DNA from: Rhabditoides inermis
Lineage: Eukaryota; Nematoda; Chromadorea; Rhabditida; Rhabditidae
DNA: 64,000 bases
Reading direction: 5' to 3'
Assembly (NCBI GenBank): GCA_963966185.1
Contig: CAWZYM010000374.1
Location: 1 to 64,000, forward strand
Below the pieces are notes generated by a model. That model saw nothing but the letters and a program-made list of their open reading frames with translations, had not been told where the DNA came from and did no database searches. Shown here piece by piece: positions 1 through 11,448 of this stretch (the stretch's first letter is position 1; every line of letters begins with the position of its first letter). Made by a program: the position numbers and the translations under genes.

Positions 1-14
1 TCTCCCCTCTCTCC

Positions 15-58
<44 letters not shown>

Positions 59-1011
59 TGCGACGCATGCCCGATCTTCATGTATATCTCACTCGGGAAC
101 TTTGCTCCCTGCTTGAACGTCGAGGCCATGTCTTTCATCTCCCCCCTCCCACATCAGTCCGGACTGCCTGAAAGAAAGAAGCGAAGATGGTGGAAGAGAG
201 AGAGAGAGAGAGATGGAGGGAGAGAGAGAAGAGAGAGAGAGAGAAGGGGGGAGAGAAGGAGAGAATGAGAGAAGGAGAGAGAGAGAGAGAGAGAGAGAGA
301 TAAGGAGAGGGAGAGACGCACGCGGAGAAGTTCGAGTTGGCGCCTCCGAATCCTGCGAGGTTCTCTCCATATTTGGGCGCCGTGTTGTCATGTTCCCACA
401 CGCATCTGCTAATCCATTTCTGAGCCGCCGCCGCCGCTTCGCAGTCCCACGTCTCACAAGCAAATCGAATCAACTCGAAAATGAAAATCTTGATCTCGAT
501 TGCATGTATAGGATATATCCTCCATTTTCACGGTACTGCAATTTTTCTCGGTCGATCCAGACACGAACCAGACAATGCGAAAATGACGTCGAAATAACAC
601 CTTTCTGATGTTTTTGAGCGTTTGAATTGCTTTTTCCCACCGTCAAGGCAAATAATCAGTAAAAATGCAACTTATTTTAACAGTAAGTTGAATAAAGTTG
701 ATGCTACTTGCATAGATGGGTTATCTGTTCGTGCTTTACCATTTGCATCATATCTGCGGCTGTCGGGGTCTTCACTCCATTCGCAACGTACTTCCGAGGG
801 CGACTTGTGAGCGGAGAGTGTTGTGCACCTGAAGATCTCTCCCCCCTCTCTCTCTCCTCTCTCTCCTCTCTCTCTCCCTCCCTCCCTCTCTCTCTCTCTC
901 TCTTCTTACCTGTAGTATCGTGTCTGCTTCAGCCTGACTGAATTCCGAGCACGTCTTCTGAGCAGATGCTGTGACGCAGCATCCGAGAAGGAAGACAAGT
1001 AGTCGCTCCAT
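1..1011 (-). pseudogene. CAP (SCP/TAPS) protein gene copy, 3'-partial, with a frameshift
   Basis: This is the duplicate of the first part of the triple-CAP gene at 6181-10636; it runs off the left edge. Start ATG at 1011-1009 begins a signal peptide (MERLLVFLLGCCVTAS) followed by AQKTCSEFSQAEADTILQ. The donor after ILQ is near 910. The next exon starts at 828 and encodes the CAP start HNTLRSQVALG, then loses frame: one base is missing near 795 relative to copy B, which reads GKYVANGVKTPTAADMMQM there. A further exon (about 330-470) encodes TWDCEAAAAAQKW and NTAPKYGENLAGFGG, a normal CAP core. So it is either a pseudogene or a good gene with a sequencing indel. A longer N-terminus from an ATG at 1074 is rejected because the TATA box lies just upstream of 1011. 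Confidence 0.7.
17..55. repeat. (CT)n microsatellite
   Basis: Dinucleotide array immediately after a CAP-gene donor: on the coding strand the intron starts GTGAGAGAGAG. The same arrangement recurs near 9660. Confidence 0.9.
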
Positions 1012-1046
1012 ATTTGGATTGGTTGCATACTGGACTGTGCGCGTAG

Positions 1047-1055
1047 CTTTTATAT
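1047..1055 (-). promoter_or_regulatory. TATA box of CAP gene copy A
   Basis: The minus strand reads ATATAAAAG about 36-44 bases upstream of the ATG at 1011. An identical element lies at 10672-10680 in front of copy B. It implies a very short 5' UTR and supports the ATG used. Confidence 0.6.
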
Positions 1056-1713
1056 GGAAAACGCAGAATGGCAAATGATAGGTAACGAGGTTACATGAGT
1101 GTATCTCTTTTGTCAGAGCACCGGTCTAACTGCGACTGAAATGTTTATGTTATGCGGTCCTGATGAATGAAGGGTATGCAGAATAACGACTGATGACAAA
1201 AGTCTGTAATCTACTTTCTATTTGTTGTTTTGCGTGTTACATCCTCTATTTATCCAAAATAATGTTTCTTTCGCATCTGCACGCGCCACTAACTATGATA
1301 CAATGAACACACTTGATTTCTGCAGTTCTGTTTTCATTACACATGACAACAATATACGAGACAAACATGGCGGCTATTTTATTATCGAAAATGGATTTAC
1401 ACAAAAGGTAAACAGGAATTACAACATTATATAAACCGATTCAATGGTAAGAGAATTTTTCAAGACTAATTGATAATGAAGATGTATCAATAATTGTTCT
1501 TCGGAAACCTCGTCAGAACTTTTTATTGTTGTTGGATATTCGCGATGTGGATTGCCCGAAGTTTGAATCAGGCTCCCGTTTACGGAATCCAGATAACAAC
1601 TGAAACATTTGTATTATTAAAATTAACAACGTGCTAAATTAACAACATTAACAAAATTAACAACATTCAGTAGAAACGCTACAATAACCTGAAAATCACT
1701 ATATTATAGTTAA

Positions 1714-2059
1714 AGGAACAGTGCCGACTTATTTTCGACTTGGAGTATTATTAAAAATCATATTAACCTAATACATTTGCATTTTTGCGAAATAACGACG
1801 ATTCTGCGTTACTTTCGATTCTGCCAATGCCGAGAATGCAGCTCAAAATTTGAATTTCCCGCCAACGCTTGTTTCCCAAAAACTGGGGTCGGAGACATAA
1901 GCGCAAATGAACAGCTGCATGCTTCATGGCTCAGTGCATGTGCGCTGCGTTGTGGCCCTAATATTCGCTGATTCGATTCCTGTCGCCGCCAAATGTTTTG
2001 TTCGTGTGAAAATGAGGAGTTGTGGCAGGTTGTGGCAGAAATAAGTTGCCACTGTTCCT
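1714..2059. mobile_element. TTAA-flanked MITE (piggyBac-like), 346 bp
   Basis: The left terminus AGGAACAGTGCCGACTTAT and the reverse complement of the right terminus, AGGAACAGTGGCAACTTAT, match at 17 of 19 positions. The element is flanked by TTAA at 1710-1713 and 2060-2063. The empty site survives in the duplicated copy near 12338-12350, where the same flanks join at a single TTAA. No coding capacity is seen. The TTAA target duplication is the piggyBac signature; the family assignment is an inference from that. Confidence 0.88.
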
Positions 2060-2063
2060 TTAA

Positions 2064-2284
2064 TTAATTAAAAAAGAGCCTACGTGTCCCGAGAACCACG
2101 CGTAAATCGAGAAGAATGAGTTGTTGCTCATTCGACGTTTGATGTGGTAGATAATGTAGATGAACAATGCCACTGTTGGAGAGCCATACAGTAATTGAAC
2201 GATGAGAAAGTGTTTCACAGACGCAAGGTAGACGTTCTCTCGCAATGTAAAGTTTTTAGTCATACTTTGGTATGTCTTGTAAAC
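2064..2284 (-). pseudogene. Orphan first exon of a srv-like chemoreceptor
   Basis: This encodes MTKNFTLRENVYL and a first transmembrane stretch (FLIVQLLYGSPTVALFIYII), nearly identical to exon 1 of the intact receptor at 11449-12548. Compared with that gene a three-residue segment (LSD) is missing after NVYL. The downstream exons are deleted except for a few bases of exon 2 near 1668-1700, so no receptor can be made. Confidence 0.85.
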
Positions 2285-4363
2285 GTAATGTAGTGACGCG
2301 AGACACGACCCACCATGTTACCAATATCATCCATTTACTGTTCTCAACCACTTCAACCAAGCGAACACTATCGCAACTATAAGTTTATATCACAACAACC
2401 ATGCGAAACGTATCACAACTATATTACATTGAAAGAGACCAAATACATATATAAACATTATCAATATCCTCGTCTGTGGCGACGCCTCCTGCTCGCCGCT
2501 CCCAGCTGATCGCCGCACCGCTCGCGCGCCGTCACGTATCGTGCGCAAGCGACTGTCTCTGACGCCATCGGAGTGTCGTCGTCTGGAAGATTACCGGATG
2601 AGTCTACATGAGGTGCGCGAGTCGATCCCACCTCATTCTGTTGATTGTCCCGCCGGCGTGCGGTCGACCATTCTGTCTACAGAATTCCGTATTCTGGAAT
2701 TGTCGTTTATTGCGTTTGCGGTGGTCTCCGTATTTACTGTAGTCCTATTGTTGTTCATCGACTACGGTCAATTGTTGTTTCGTATTCGCTAGTGTCTGTC
2801 TAGCCCGTTCCCCATCTTCTCGTTGCGTCATAGTTAACTGCTCCCTGAGTACTGTTGTAACATATTGGATTGTTGATTGTTAACACCACTGCTATAATAG
2901 GCTCGCACTTAGCTCAGGATTTTCTGTTGAAAACATTTCCGTGAACAGTTGTAATGACGCGTCGCGTGTCCACACGCGACGCATCAAATCGAATCAGCTG
3001 TTTCTGTTCACTGTTGTTTTTGTTGGTTTTTTTTGTTCATATTTTGTATTCATGTTCTATTTTTGTGTATTTATAAGAAATGATTACTAACGCTTCTTTC
3101 GAAACATACACAATTGCTTAGCATGCGTGAATTCCGTTCGTATGTCGCGTTGGTGTATGTCTGTTTATTTCATCTTCTATGTATATTTGTCGCCGTCGTG
3201 TTTTATAATAGTTGTTCTTACATTGTTCTTACGACCTACAGTTGTGATCGAGAAGTAGTGTGTTTCAGTTGGATCATGATGGAGCTGGCGCACCGCGCTG
3301 ATCAAGCCGGTTTCGTTGCGCAAGAAGCTGTGCGGTCATCACGGGTGTGTGGCGCCAGATTATGGATGAGGTAACAATTGCGATTATCATATTTCATCTA
3401 GTTGTGTGTTTTTATTGTAGTATTAGTCATGGTTGTAGATGATGTCCGCACCGAGCCCGCTAACGAGAAGACGCGTGGCTGTGATCCGACGAAACCGCCG
3501 CCTCGCCTGCCTGTTCTTTCCACTCTTCACCTCGCACCCTCGCACACTAACGCTATTCAACTTCGCATTTTTACTTGTGTAAGTGTATTGTAGTGATAAC
3601 ATAGTCAACAGCAATATGATGATAGCGATAGCCCTCAAAAGTAATTTGTTGCAGGCTCACGTGGATGACCGATGACAGCCCAGCAGTATCCATCACGAAC
3701 TACTGGCAGCTTAGACATACACCTAACAACAATCAAATCGTCATGTTTTATTGTAATCGCTATATCGAAATAAATACGTTTGCGCTGATCTGTGTGACAT
3801 CATGTATATTCGTGTTTTATGGCATTACTTTTCTTGTCAATGATTGACTAGTCATGTACATTGGTGATTATTGAATGAGTTTTGGTATAAATTTTTCAAA
3901 ACCAAAGATTTTGTGTCATGGTTGCCGGGAGTGGCCGGCTGGCGCGCGCCTGTCTCTATTTCTCTGCCGTCTCTCGTTGTCTAACCTATTTCGTCGCGCT
4001 CGGCTCTCTTGCGTGAGAGAGCGAAACTGGTGGGCGAGCCTACTATATTGCCATTTGATCATTTGTTTTTATAAAACAACTTGAACCACCACGAGTTCTG
4101 GCTTCCTAAAAAGAGAGCACATAACAATCCAACATCACTGATTGCCAATCAATGATTAACATAATCCAACGGAAACCACTCAGCCCAATTTATTGTTTTC
4201 GGGCGTGTTACGAGTGTCAATCGAGTGTCTACTATCCTTCAATGAACATTGGTGCATCGGACCGGTTAAGACAACCCGGCCAACATCTCGATCACTAACC
4301 AGAACAATTGATCGATATTGATTCTACTATTGATTGATTTTCGATTGAAACCTATTATCATTC
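2285..4363. other. No convincing gene; possible element relics
   Basis: No recognisable protein is seen. Two stretches have coding-like composition: about 2541-2640 (+), reading VRKRLSLTPSECRRLEDYR, and about 3277-3372 (+), reading MELAHRADQAGF. They cannot be joined into a sensible gene. The 5' part of the element containing the 4364 ORF may lie here, but no long terminal repeat pair was found. Confidence 0.4.
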
Positions 4364-4756
4364 ATGGCTACCTTGCACCTCTCTGGCAATGAGAAAAATA
4401 ATATCGGTCGTGACATGGACCTTGTGCGCGAGCTCGCCAACATCATTGACAACCTGTGGAAGGATTCCATCACTGACAACACCAACCAGGTGAACAACTA
4501 CGCCAACAAGTTCCGCATGCTGCGCCGAAACATTGAGCGCCACTACAACTTCCTGAATGAATCGATTTATAAGGTGACCGTGCGCATTGAGGCCAAGAAG
4601 GCTGACGATGAAGCCAATGACATCATCGACGACTCTACATACTACAAAGAGCTCAACAAGTACTTCAGCCAGAAGGACATTGATATCGTCCGGCACGTAT
4701 ACAATGATGCAACTGACATGATCGATTATCGATACCTGGCTCGAAATAAACACTGA
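4364..4756 (+). CDS. Hypothetical ORF, possibly the 5' part of a decayed element protein
   Basis: A 130-residue uninterrupted ORF with G/C-rich third positions, unlike its AT-rich surroundings, so it probably was or is coding. It is hydrophilic and predicted helical (DLVRELANIIDNLWKDSI, RMLRRNIERHYNFLNESIY). After the stop at 4756 the +1 frame continues with plausible coding sequence (GTNNTENARAHNPAPSLNM) to about 4930, suggesting a frameshifted longer protein. I do not recognise the family. A gag-like or transposon accessory protein is a guess from the nearby MULE relic. Confidence 0.45.
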   Translation: MATLHLSGNEKNNIGRDMDLVRELANIIDNLWKDSITDNTNQVNNYANKFRMLRRNIERHYNFLNESIYKVTVRIEAKKADDEANDIIDDSTYYKELNKYFSQKDIDIVRHVYNDATDMIDYRYLARNKH

Positions 4757-4993
4757 ACCGCGGCACCAACAACACTGAGAATGCGCGCGCACACAACCCC
4801 GCGCCGTCGCTGAACATGAGCATGCTGGGCAGCGCCCCCACATACAACCACGCCGTCATGACGCAATGCGCTGACAACACTGCGCTTATCTGTAATATTC
4901 AGACTGCGAGAACACATAGATTACTGTCTGCTCACTAATGTGGCCATCTACCAAAGTGTCTCTCTGCACGTTCCACGTCGTTGACTCACGCGG

Positions 4994-5387
4994 ATGTTTG
5001 CATCAGTGAGTTATTTCATCGATCTGAGAAGAGGACACGATTGTTTAGGTGGATACCTCGTCCTTCCCGCAAAGGAGCAGCTGCTGCAGTTGTTCCTCGG
5101 TCTACAGTACATGCAACCTGACGATGTTCCCAACATATTCAACGAGTTCATACTGCTGACTGGCAGCGACAAGGGAGAAACTGCCGGTAATTCAAACTAG
5201 TTTGTTTTGTTGTCTAAGTCACTTTTTAGGATTCGTCAACTACTTACTATCTGTGCGGATCGGGCGCGTCACGGATGACGGAGATGTTCAGCTTCCCTTG
5301 TTCCCTCCTTCTCTTTGGAACAAAAACGTGGAGATCAAAAGTGGAATTGATCTGACGAACAACACGCTGGAGCTGATTTCGTTTTGA
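4994..5387 (+). pseudogene. MULE (Mutator-like) transposase C-terminal relic
   Basis: Two exons joined across a short intron (about 5186-5229, ending in TTTTTAG). Exon 1 includes LQYMQPDDVPNIFNEF, like the MULE segment before the last conserved block. Exon 2 reads FVNYLLSVRIG, then LPLFPPSLWN and LTNNTLE, which resembles the MULE ending (F-x2-Y, FPPxLWN, RTNNxxE) with the usual Arg replaced by Leu. The catalytic DDE region and zinc finger are absent, so this is a 5'-truncated remnant. Family assignment rests on motif spacing only. Confidence 0.5.
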
Positions 5388-6180
5388 TTTTGCATTGTTT
5401 GGTGCAAGTGTTGACGATTTTTCGATCATCATAATCGGATCACGTATTGTACGTCAAGCAGCACGGAACTTGAAATCATCCATAATACTATTTCACAGTT
5501 GTCCACTTAAGTATGCAAACGTAGTTTTCATAATCTTCAACATTCTTCCCGAAATTCACGTTCTCTTTTTCAAAACATACATCCACGTGATCCAGAATAG
5601 TGTCACAAAAATGAATTCGCAAATGTGCACGTTTGTGAAGTGATTTCTATACCCATGTTTTCCATCTTATGATTAGCTTATATTTTTGACACTATTTAAT
5701 CTACATTATCTAACTAAAGACCGAGAGACTACATAGTATGTCATGCTAGCGTGCACTTGATAATCACGATAGGCAAACAAATCATGTTCAGATATTCAGC
5801 AATAAAATCCAAAATCCGAATCGCTAATCCCCTGCGTAGGATCATATCTAGGATGAGAGAGCGAGGGGGCGTGGCTGGCCAGCGCGCCCTCTTCGCCAGT
5901 TGTGTGGTGGCCCTGGCCGGATAAACCTCTTTCTATTATGTTGGTTATCTGAGGGGAACCAGGGCTCTACCTTGTGGAGCCACTACGACTCCCACGGGTG
6001 AAGCTGACCCGTGGCTTGGGAATTTACTACTTGCGGACTGTGGAGTCTTAACGAGCTCGCCGCTACACTACGGAGCACCGCAATACAATGCTTCTCTGTG
6101 TAAGTAGGAATAGTGGTTGATTGGTAACAAACAAGTATACTGCATATGAAGTGCTTTATCTGGAGAATGGACCTGCTTGG
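5388..6180. other. Intergenic, no gene seen
   Basis: AT-rich to 5830, then a GC-richer stretch (5850-6080) that contains no plausible exon. It lies between the MULE relic and the 3' end of the triple-CAP gene. Confidence 0.5.
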
Positions 6181-6656
6181 TTAGTCCGTGGCGGTGACGC
6201 ACATTCCCTTTCTGCACTGGCTGTCACCCGGACACTCCAGCGACGCCTTGCAACTCACCTTCTCCTTCTCTTTCACAATGTAGTGCTTGGTCTGAAATCA
6301 TTGTCCCATCAGTGATTGTCGTTATACTCGTACCTTCTGCACGTACGCAGCGATTGCTTTGGTTTGCTTCGCGCCGGTGGGAGTGGCGCACAGACCGGTC
6401 TCCTTCTGAATATCCCACAGTAAACTTCACAATCTACAGTATACCTGACAGGTGGTTCCCTGCGGACACTGTGAACCGTCTTGCCCTTTGCGTACACGTC
6501 ACCGCCTATTATGTTGCCCCTGAAACGTATGGTAACGAGTGGAAACGTATCACGTAAAAATACCTGCGGAAGTACTTGCAGACAGTGAATCCACCCTTGC
6601 CGCACTTGTTCACACCGCAACCGACGAGGTTCGTCCTTGCCCAGATCATCTGAAGG

Positions 6657-6748
<92 letters not shown>

Positions 6749-6892
6749 TGTGTTGCATGTCCCACGACATTGCTTCCGTATTTTCCCGTAGTGAAGCGCA
6801 CATGCGTCTCGTTGGCGGGTCCTTGGAATAGAGGTCCCGCATCGTCAAGTTCGCCTTTCAGGTTGTGGAATCTGGAATGTGAGATGCACCTG

Positions 6893-6931
<39 letters not shown>

Positions 6932-7269
6932 AGAGAGAGAGGGAGAGGAGAGAGAGGGAGATAGAGGTGCTCACTCTGTGACGGGACCGAATGTCCTCCT
7001 CCGATCAGGTTCTCTCCATACTGGGGAGTGTTTTTAGAGTGGCCGCTCGGACACAGGTCAGCATAGGCCTGCGAAGCCTTGGCGGCATCACAGTCCCATT
7101 CCTAGAACGAATCGGTCTGTCTCCATTCCTCCTCCCCCATCTCTACCATTTGAGTCATATCGGCAGCTGTGGGCGACTTGATCTTTCCGGTCGCAACAAA
7201 GATTCCGAGAGCGACGCGGGAGCGCAGAGCGTTATGCGCCTGAATGCATCTCTCCTCTCCCTCCCCTCC

Positions 7270-7314
<45 letters not shown>

Positions 7315-8786
7315 CAGCACTATGGCAGCAGCCCTCCTCCTTCGAGAACTGTGAGCATGTGTTTCCATTGGCGCCGACAGACGGGGGAGCGATAGTCGAG
7401 CTAGCCGTCTTCTCTTCCTTCTTCTGAAACGAGATCCTTCCAATTTTCATTAAATTCTCGGACCGACCACAGTTTTGTTGTCCGCTCCGGTCTTCTGTTG
7501 CTGAGCCTTTTTCTTTGCTTCTTCTCGCTGCTTTAGAACAGCGGCGCGCTGTATGGGACACGACGGCAAGGGTTCTTCAGTCTGAAAAACATCTCTCTCA
7601 CTCCCTATTCCTCTCGCTCCCTCTCTCCCTCTCACTTTCCCTCTCACCCAACCTCTTTCTTAACCACAGGAGTTGTCTTAGCAGTCGGCTTGGCGTTTGT
7701 CTTGGAATCAGTCTTGTCGATGGTGCACAGTCAGTGTCTTTCTGGCAGGTTGATCCACTGGGACCACTTGGAGCAGGTCTTGCCACTTGTGTACACATTG
7801 CTGCCCACCACGTTTCCCCTGAATCCCAATGTATACATTACTGGATGAAACAATCTTTTTGCGGGATAAACCGCTTCTTGAGATACAGACAGATAAGTAC
7901 CTACATACTTATTGAGTATAATTGTATAATCACTTGTTGGAATTTAAATACTGATACCCACCTCTTGGAATACTTGCACACAATGATGGGACTGAATGGG
8001 TTTTTCCCTCGCACTTGGCCACAGCACAGCCGAGTTTCGAGGAGGACGACCAGATCATCTGAAATACTTCAGGTGAGGTCAGTCTCTTCGAATCAACCCC
8101 TTCAAAACGACTTCGAAACACGCAGTTTGTTCATGTTTCGGAGGCGTTTCGAAGTCAATATCGAAGTTTCGACTGACTGACAGCTACTTTGTGATTGGTG
8201 ATTGGTCGCGAATGATTCATTTGTATTTTTCAAATTTCTTCACCTGTGTAGCGTCGTTGACCACCGAACACCTTTCCAGTGTACGTGGTGCCCTTCTTGA
8301 ACATCCCATCCGCCAGTAGAAGGCCCTCGAAGAGAATCTGGATCGTAGAAGGTTGAGAGAGCAGACAAAGCGAGGGAAAAAGGCTAGAGAGATGAACTGA
8401 CACAGCATAGTCCTCGCCGGCTCCTCCCCGCATGACCTCTCCATACAGAGGGTTCTTCTCCGGTCTGGCCACGCACTGGTCCGCGTACTTCTGGGCGGCT
8501 GTTGCCGCTGCACAATCCCACGTCTAAAACATAGATATTAGCTTATTCATGAGTGCTCCGCCTCGACTGTCGAACAATCCAATCAGGTGACAGAAGCCGA
8601 AACTGAGTTGTTCTTTTCATCTTTTCCTTTCATACTTTCACTAACTTTGTTGAGCCATTGTGATAAACTCTACATTTCCATCATATCCGCTGCAGTCGGC
8701 AGAGGTGAACTTGTTGTTGGCGACATATTTTCCGAGAGCCACTTTCGAGCGGAGTGTGTTGTGTGTCTGAAAGCTTTCTTTTCGCA

Positions 8787-8836
<50 letters not shown>

Positions 8837-10481
8837 ACTTGTTCTCACCTTGAGCAATGTCTCGGCGTCCTCTTCTCCATCCGGGAACACGTTCCATCCG
8901 CGAATCCATCTGTGGCGGCACTCTTCCCAGAATCCTGGGCTTTGCCGTAGTGACTTTTCTAGACGGCTTCACAGTAGGCTTGGCTGTGGTGACAGTCTTT
9001 CCACTGGCTTTGCCTGTAGTGGCTGCGCTTTTTTCCAGACGACGTTGCAGTAGGCTTGGGTGTGGTGGCCTTCTCAGAAGTGTTAGATACACTGGCTGGA
9101 CTGGCGCCTTTGGCCACGCAAAGACCAGTGTCCTTCTGCAAATCAGCGAATTAATTAAGGAAAGAGAGAGAGAGAGACGAGAGAGAGAGAGGAAGAGAGA
9201 GAGGGGGAGAGAGGAGAGAGAGAGAGTCTCACCTGACAGGTGCTTCCCTCAGGACACTGTGAGCAGGTGGCCCCGGTGGTGTACATGTTGCCGCCTTTCA
9301 TGTTGCCCCTGGGAACAAGGAGGATACAATGTAATAACACAGCAGAGAAGCACTCACCTCTTTGCGTATTTGCACGACACCAACACCTTCATTCCCCCAC
9401 TCTTCGAGCCCCCGTCACACTTGGCCACCCCACAGCCCAGCAAATTCGAGGAGGACCAGATCATCTGGAAAGATCTTTCTCCCCTCTCCTCTCCTTCTCT
9501 CTCTCTCCATCTCCCTCTCTCTCTCCCCTCTCCCTCTCTCTCCTCTATACCCTTCTCTCTCCTCTCCCCTATCCCCCCTCTCTCTATCTCTCTCATCCCT
9601 CTCCCCTCTCCCCTCTCCCCTCTCCCTCTCCCCTCTCCCTCTCTCTCTCTCCCCCTCTCTTTCTCTCTCTCACCTGCGACGCATGCCCGATCTTCATGTA
9701 TATCTCACTCGGAACTTTGCTCCCTGCTTGAACGTCGAGGCCATGTCTTTCATCTCCCCCTCCCACATCAGTCCGGACTGCCTGAAAGAAAGAAGCGAAG
9801 ATGGTGGAAGAGAGAGAGAGAGAGAGATGGAGGGAGAGAGAGAAGAAGAGAGAGAGAGAAGGGGGGAGAGAGAGAAGGAGAGAGAGAGAAAGAGAGAAAG
9901 AGAGAAAGAGAGAGAATGAGAGAGAGAGACGCACGCGGGAGAAGTCGAGTTGGCGCTCGAATCCTGCGAGGTTCTCTCCCATATTTGAGGGCGCCGTGTT
10001 GTCATGTTCCCACACGCATCTGTTAATCATTTCTGAGCCGCCGCCGCCGCTTCGCAGTCCCACGTCTACAAGCAAATCGGATCAAGTCGAAAATGATAAA
10101 TCTTGATCTCGATTGCAGGTATAGAATATATCCTCCAGTTTTCACGGTACTGCAATTTCTCGGTCGATCCAGACACGAACCAGACAATGGCAAAAATGAC
10201 GTCGAGGAAAACACCTTTTTTGATGTTTTTGAGAGATTGAAATGCACTTTCACACCATGAAGGCAAATAAAATAATTAATAAATGGCTAATTTTTACAAC
10301 TTATTTTAACAATAATTTGAATAAAGTGGATGCTACTCAAATATTTGGGTTATCTGTTCGTGCTTACCATTTGCATCATATCTGCGGCTGTCGGGGTCTT
10401 CACTCCATTCGCAACGTACTTCCCAAGAGCGACTTGTGAGCGGAGAGTGTTGTGCACCTAAACATCTCTCTCTCCCCCCCC

Positions 10482-10520
<39 letters not shown>

Positions 10521-10636
10521 TTCTCTCTTTTTACCTGTAGTATCGTGTCGGCTTCAGCCTGACTGAATCCCGAGCACGTCTTCTGAGCAGAGGCTGTGAC
10601 GCAGCATCCGAGAAGGAAGACAAGTAGTCGATCCAT
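6181..10636 (-). CDS. Secreted protein with three CAP (SCP/TAPS) domains
   Basis: Start ATG 10636-10634, just downstream of a TATA box, gives a signal peptide (MDRLLVFLLGCCVTAS). Three CAP domains follow, separated by Lys/Thr/Pro-rich linkers. Domain 1 (about 9240-10460) has HNTLRSQVALGKYV, TWDCEAAAAAQKW, GHASQ-MIWSSSNLLGCGVAKC, and GNMKGGNMYTTGATCSQCP. Domain 2 (about 7690-8890) has HNTLRSKVALGKYV, TWDCAAATAAQKYADQCV, QMIWSSSSKLGCAVAKC. Domain 3 (6181-7260) has HNALRSRVALGIFVATGK, QAYADLCPSGHSKNTPQYG, GHATQ-MIWARTNLVGCGV. The last exon encodes a Cys-containing tail ending GMCVTATD and a stop at 6183-6181. Linkers are near 8960-9140 and 7680-7740. The reading frame is broken by single-base indels, mostly at homopolymers, near 6470, 7715, 7760, 8005, 8265, 8930 and 9030. 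CAP proteins are secreted and often linked to host interaction or the extracellular matrix in nematodes; the role here is unknown. Confidence 0.8.
6658..6742. repeat. (CT)n microsatellite
   Basis: Long CT array in the intron of the triple-CAP gene between the GHATQ and MIWART exons. Confidence 0.95.
9160..9232. repeat. (GA)n-rich microsatellite
   Basis: Purine array on the + strand inside an intron of the triple-CAP gene. Related arrays in the same gene lie at 6896-6960, 7271-7311, 8786-8834, 9478-9672, 9806-9930 and 10465-10530. Confidence 0.9.
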
Positions 10637-10671
10637 ATTTGGATTGGTTGCATACTGGACTGTGCGCGTAG

Positions 10672-10680
10672 CTTTTATAT
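10672..10680 (-). promoter_or_regulatory. TATA box of the triple-CAP gene
   Basis: Minus strand ATATAAAAG about 40 bases upstream of the ATG at 10636, identical to the copy at 1047-1055. Confidence 0.6.
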
Positions 10681-11448
10681 GGAAAACGCAGAATGGCAAA
10701 TGATAGGTAACGAGGTTACATGAGTGTATCTCTTTTGTCAGAGCACCGGTCTAACTGCGACTGAAATGTTTATGTTATGCGGTCTGATGAATGAAGGGTA
10801 TGCAGAATAACGACTGATGACAAAAGTCTGTAATCTACTTTCTATTTGTTGTTGTGCGTGCTACTTCCTCTTTTTATCCAAAATAATGTTTCTTTCGCAT
10901 CTGCAAAACGCGCCGCTAACTATGATACAATGAACACACTTGATTTCTGCAGTTCTGTTTTTATTACACATGACAACAATATACGAGACAAACATGACGG
11001 CTATTTATAATATCGAAAATGGATTTACACAAAAGGTAAACAGGAATTACAACAATATAGAAACGATTTATAGGTAAGAGAACTTTTCAAGACTAATTGA
11101 TAATGAAGATGTATCAATAATTGTTCTTCGGATACCTCGTCAGAACTTTTATTGTTGTTGGATACTCGCATTGTGGATAGCACGATGTGTGAATCAGGCT
11201 TCCGTTTACGGAATCCAGACAACAACTGAAACATTTGTACTTTTAAAATTAACAACGTGTGATAGTGATAATACTTTTTGATAATACTTAGTCGCCGCCT
11301 AGTGGATAGTTTGTATCATTGAAAACCGTGATCAGTGGGCAAAACTAAGGTTTGACCGAAATAGGTCAGATGCACGGGAAAAGGCTACAGTGCGGCTAGG
11401 GTAGATCAGTTTTCCACAGTAAATTATTTCCCTGATTCTCTTGGCAAA

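Larger units (their letters stand above)
1..2284. repeat. Segmental duplication, copy A (partner 9600-12560)
   Basis: The sequence from the window start to about 2284 closely matches roughly 9600-12560: the CAP gene 5' half, its promoter and exon 1 of a 7TM receptor. Copy A lacks about 1.03 kb corresponding to 11265-12296 (receptor exons 2 onward). The gap is replaced by about 33 bases of tandem AATTAACAACATT-like filler near 1634-1667. Copy A also carries a 346-bp MITE that copy B lacks. Similarity ends near 2284/12560. The left end lies outside the window. Confidence 0.9.

Noticed and set aside
80..463. Several long Ser/Leu- or Glu/Arg-rich ORFs over CT/GA arrays
   Set aside because: They are translations of microsatellites and carry no gene signal.
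3900..6100. LTR retrotransposon around the 4364 ORF
   Set aside because: No matching long terminal repeats, primer binding site or pol domains were found.
7515..8180. 221-residue + strand ORF
   Set aside because: It is antisense to CAP exons and includes CT-array translation.
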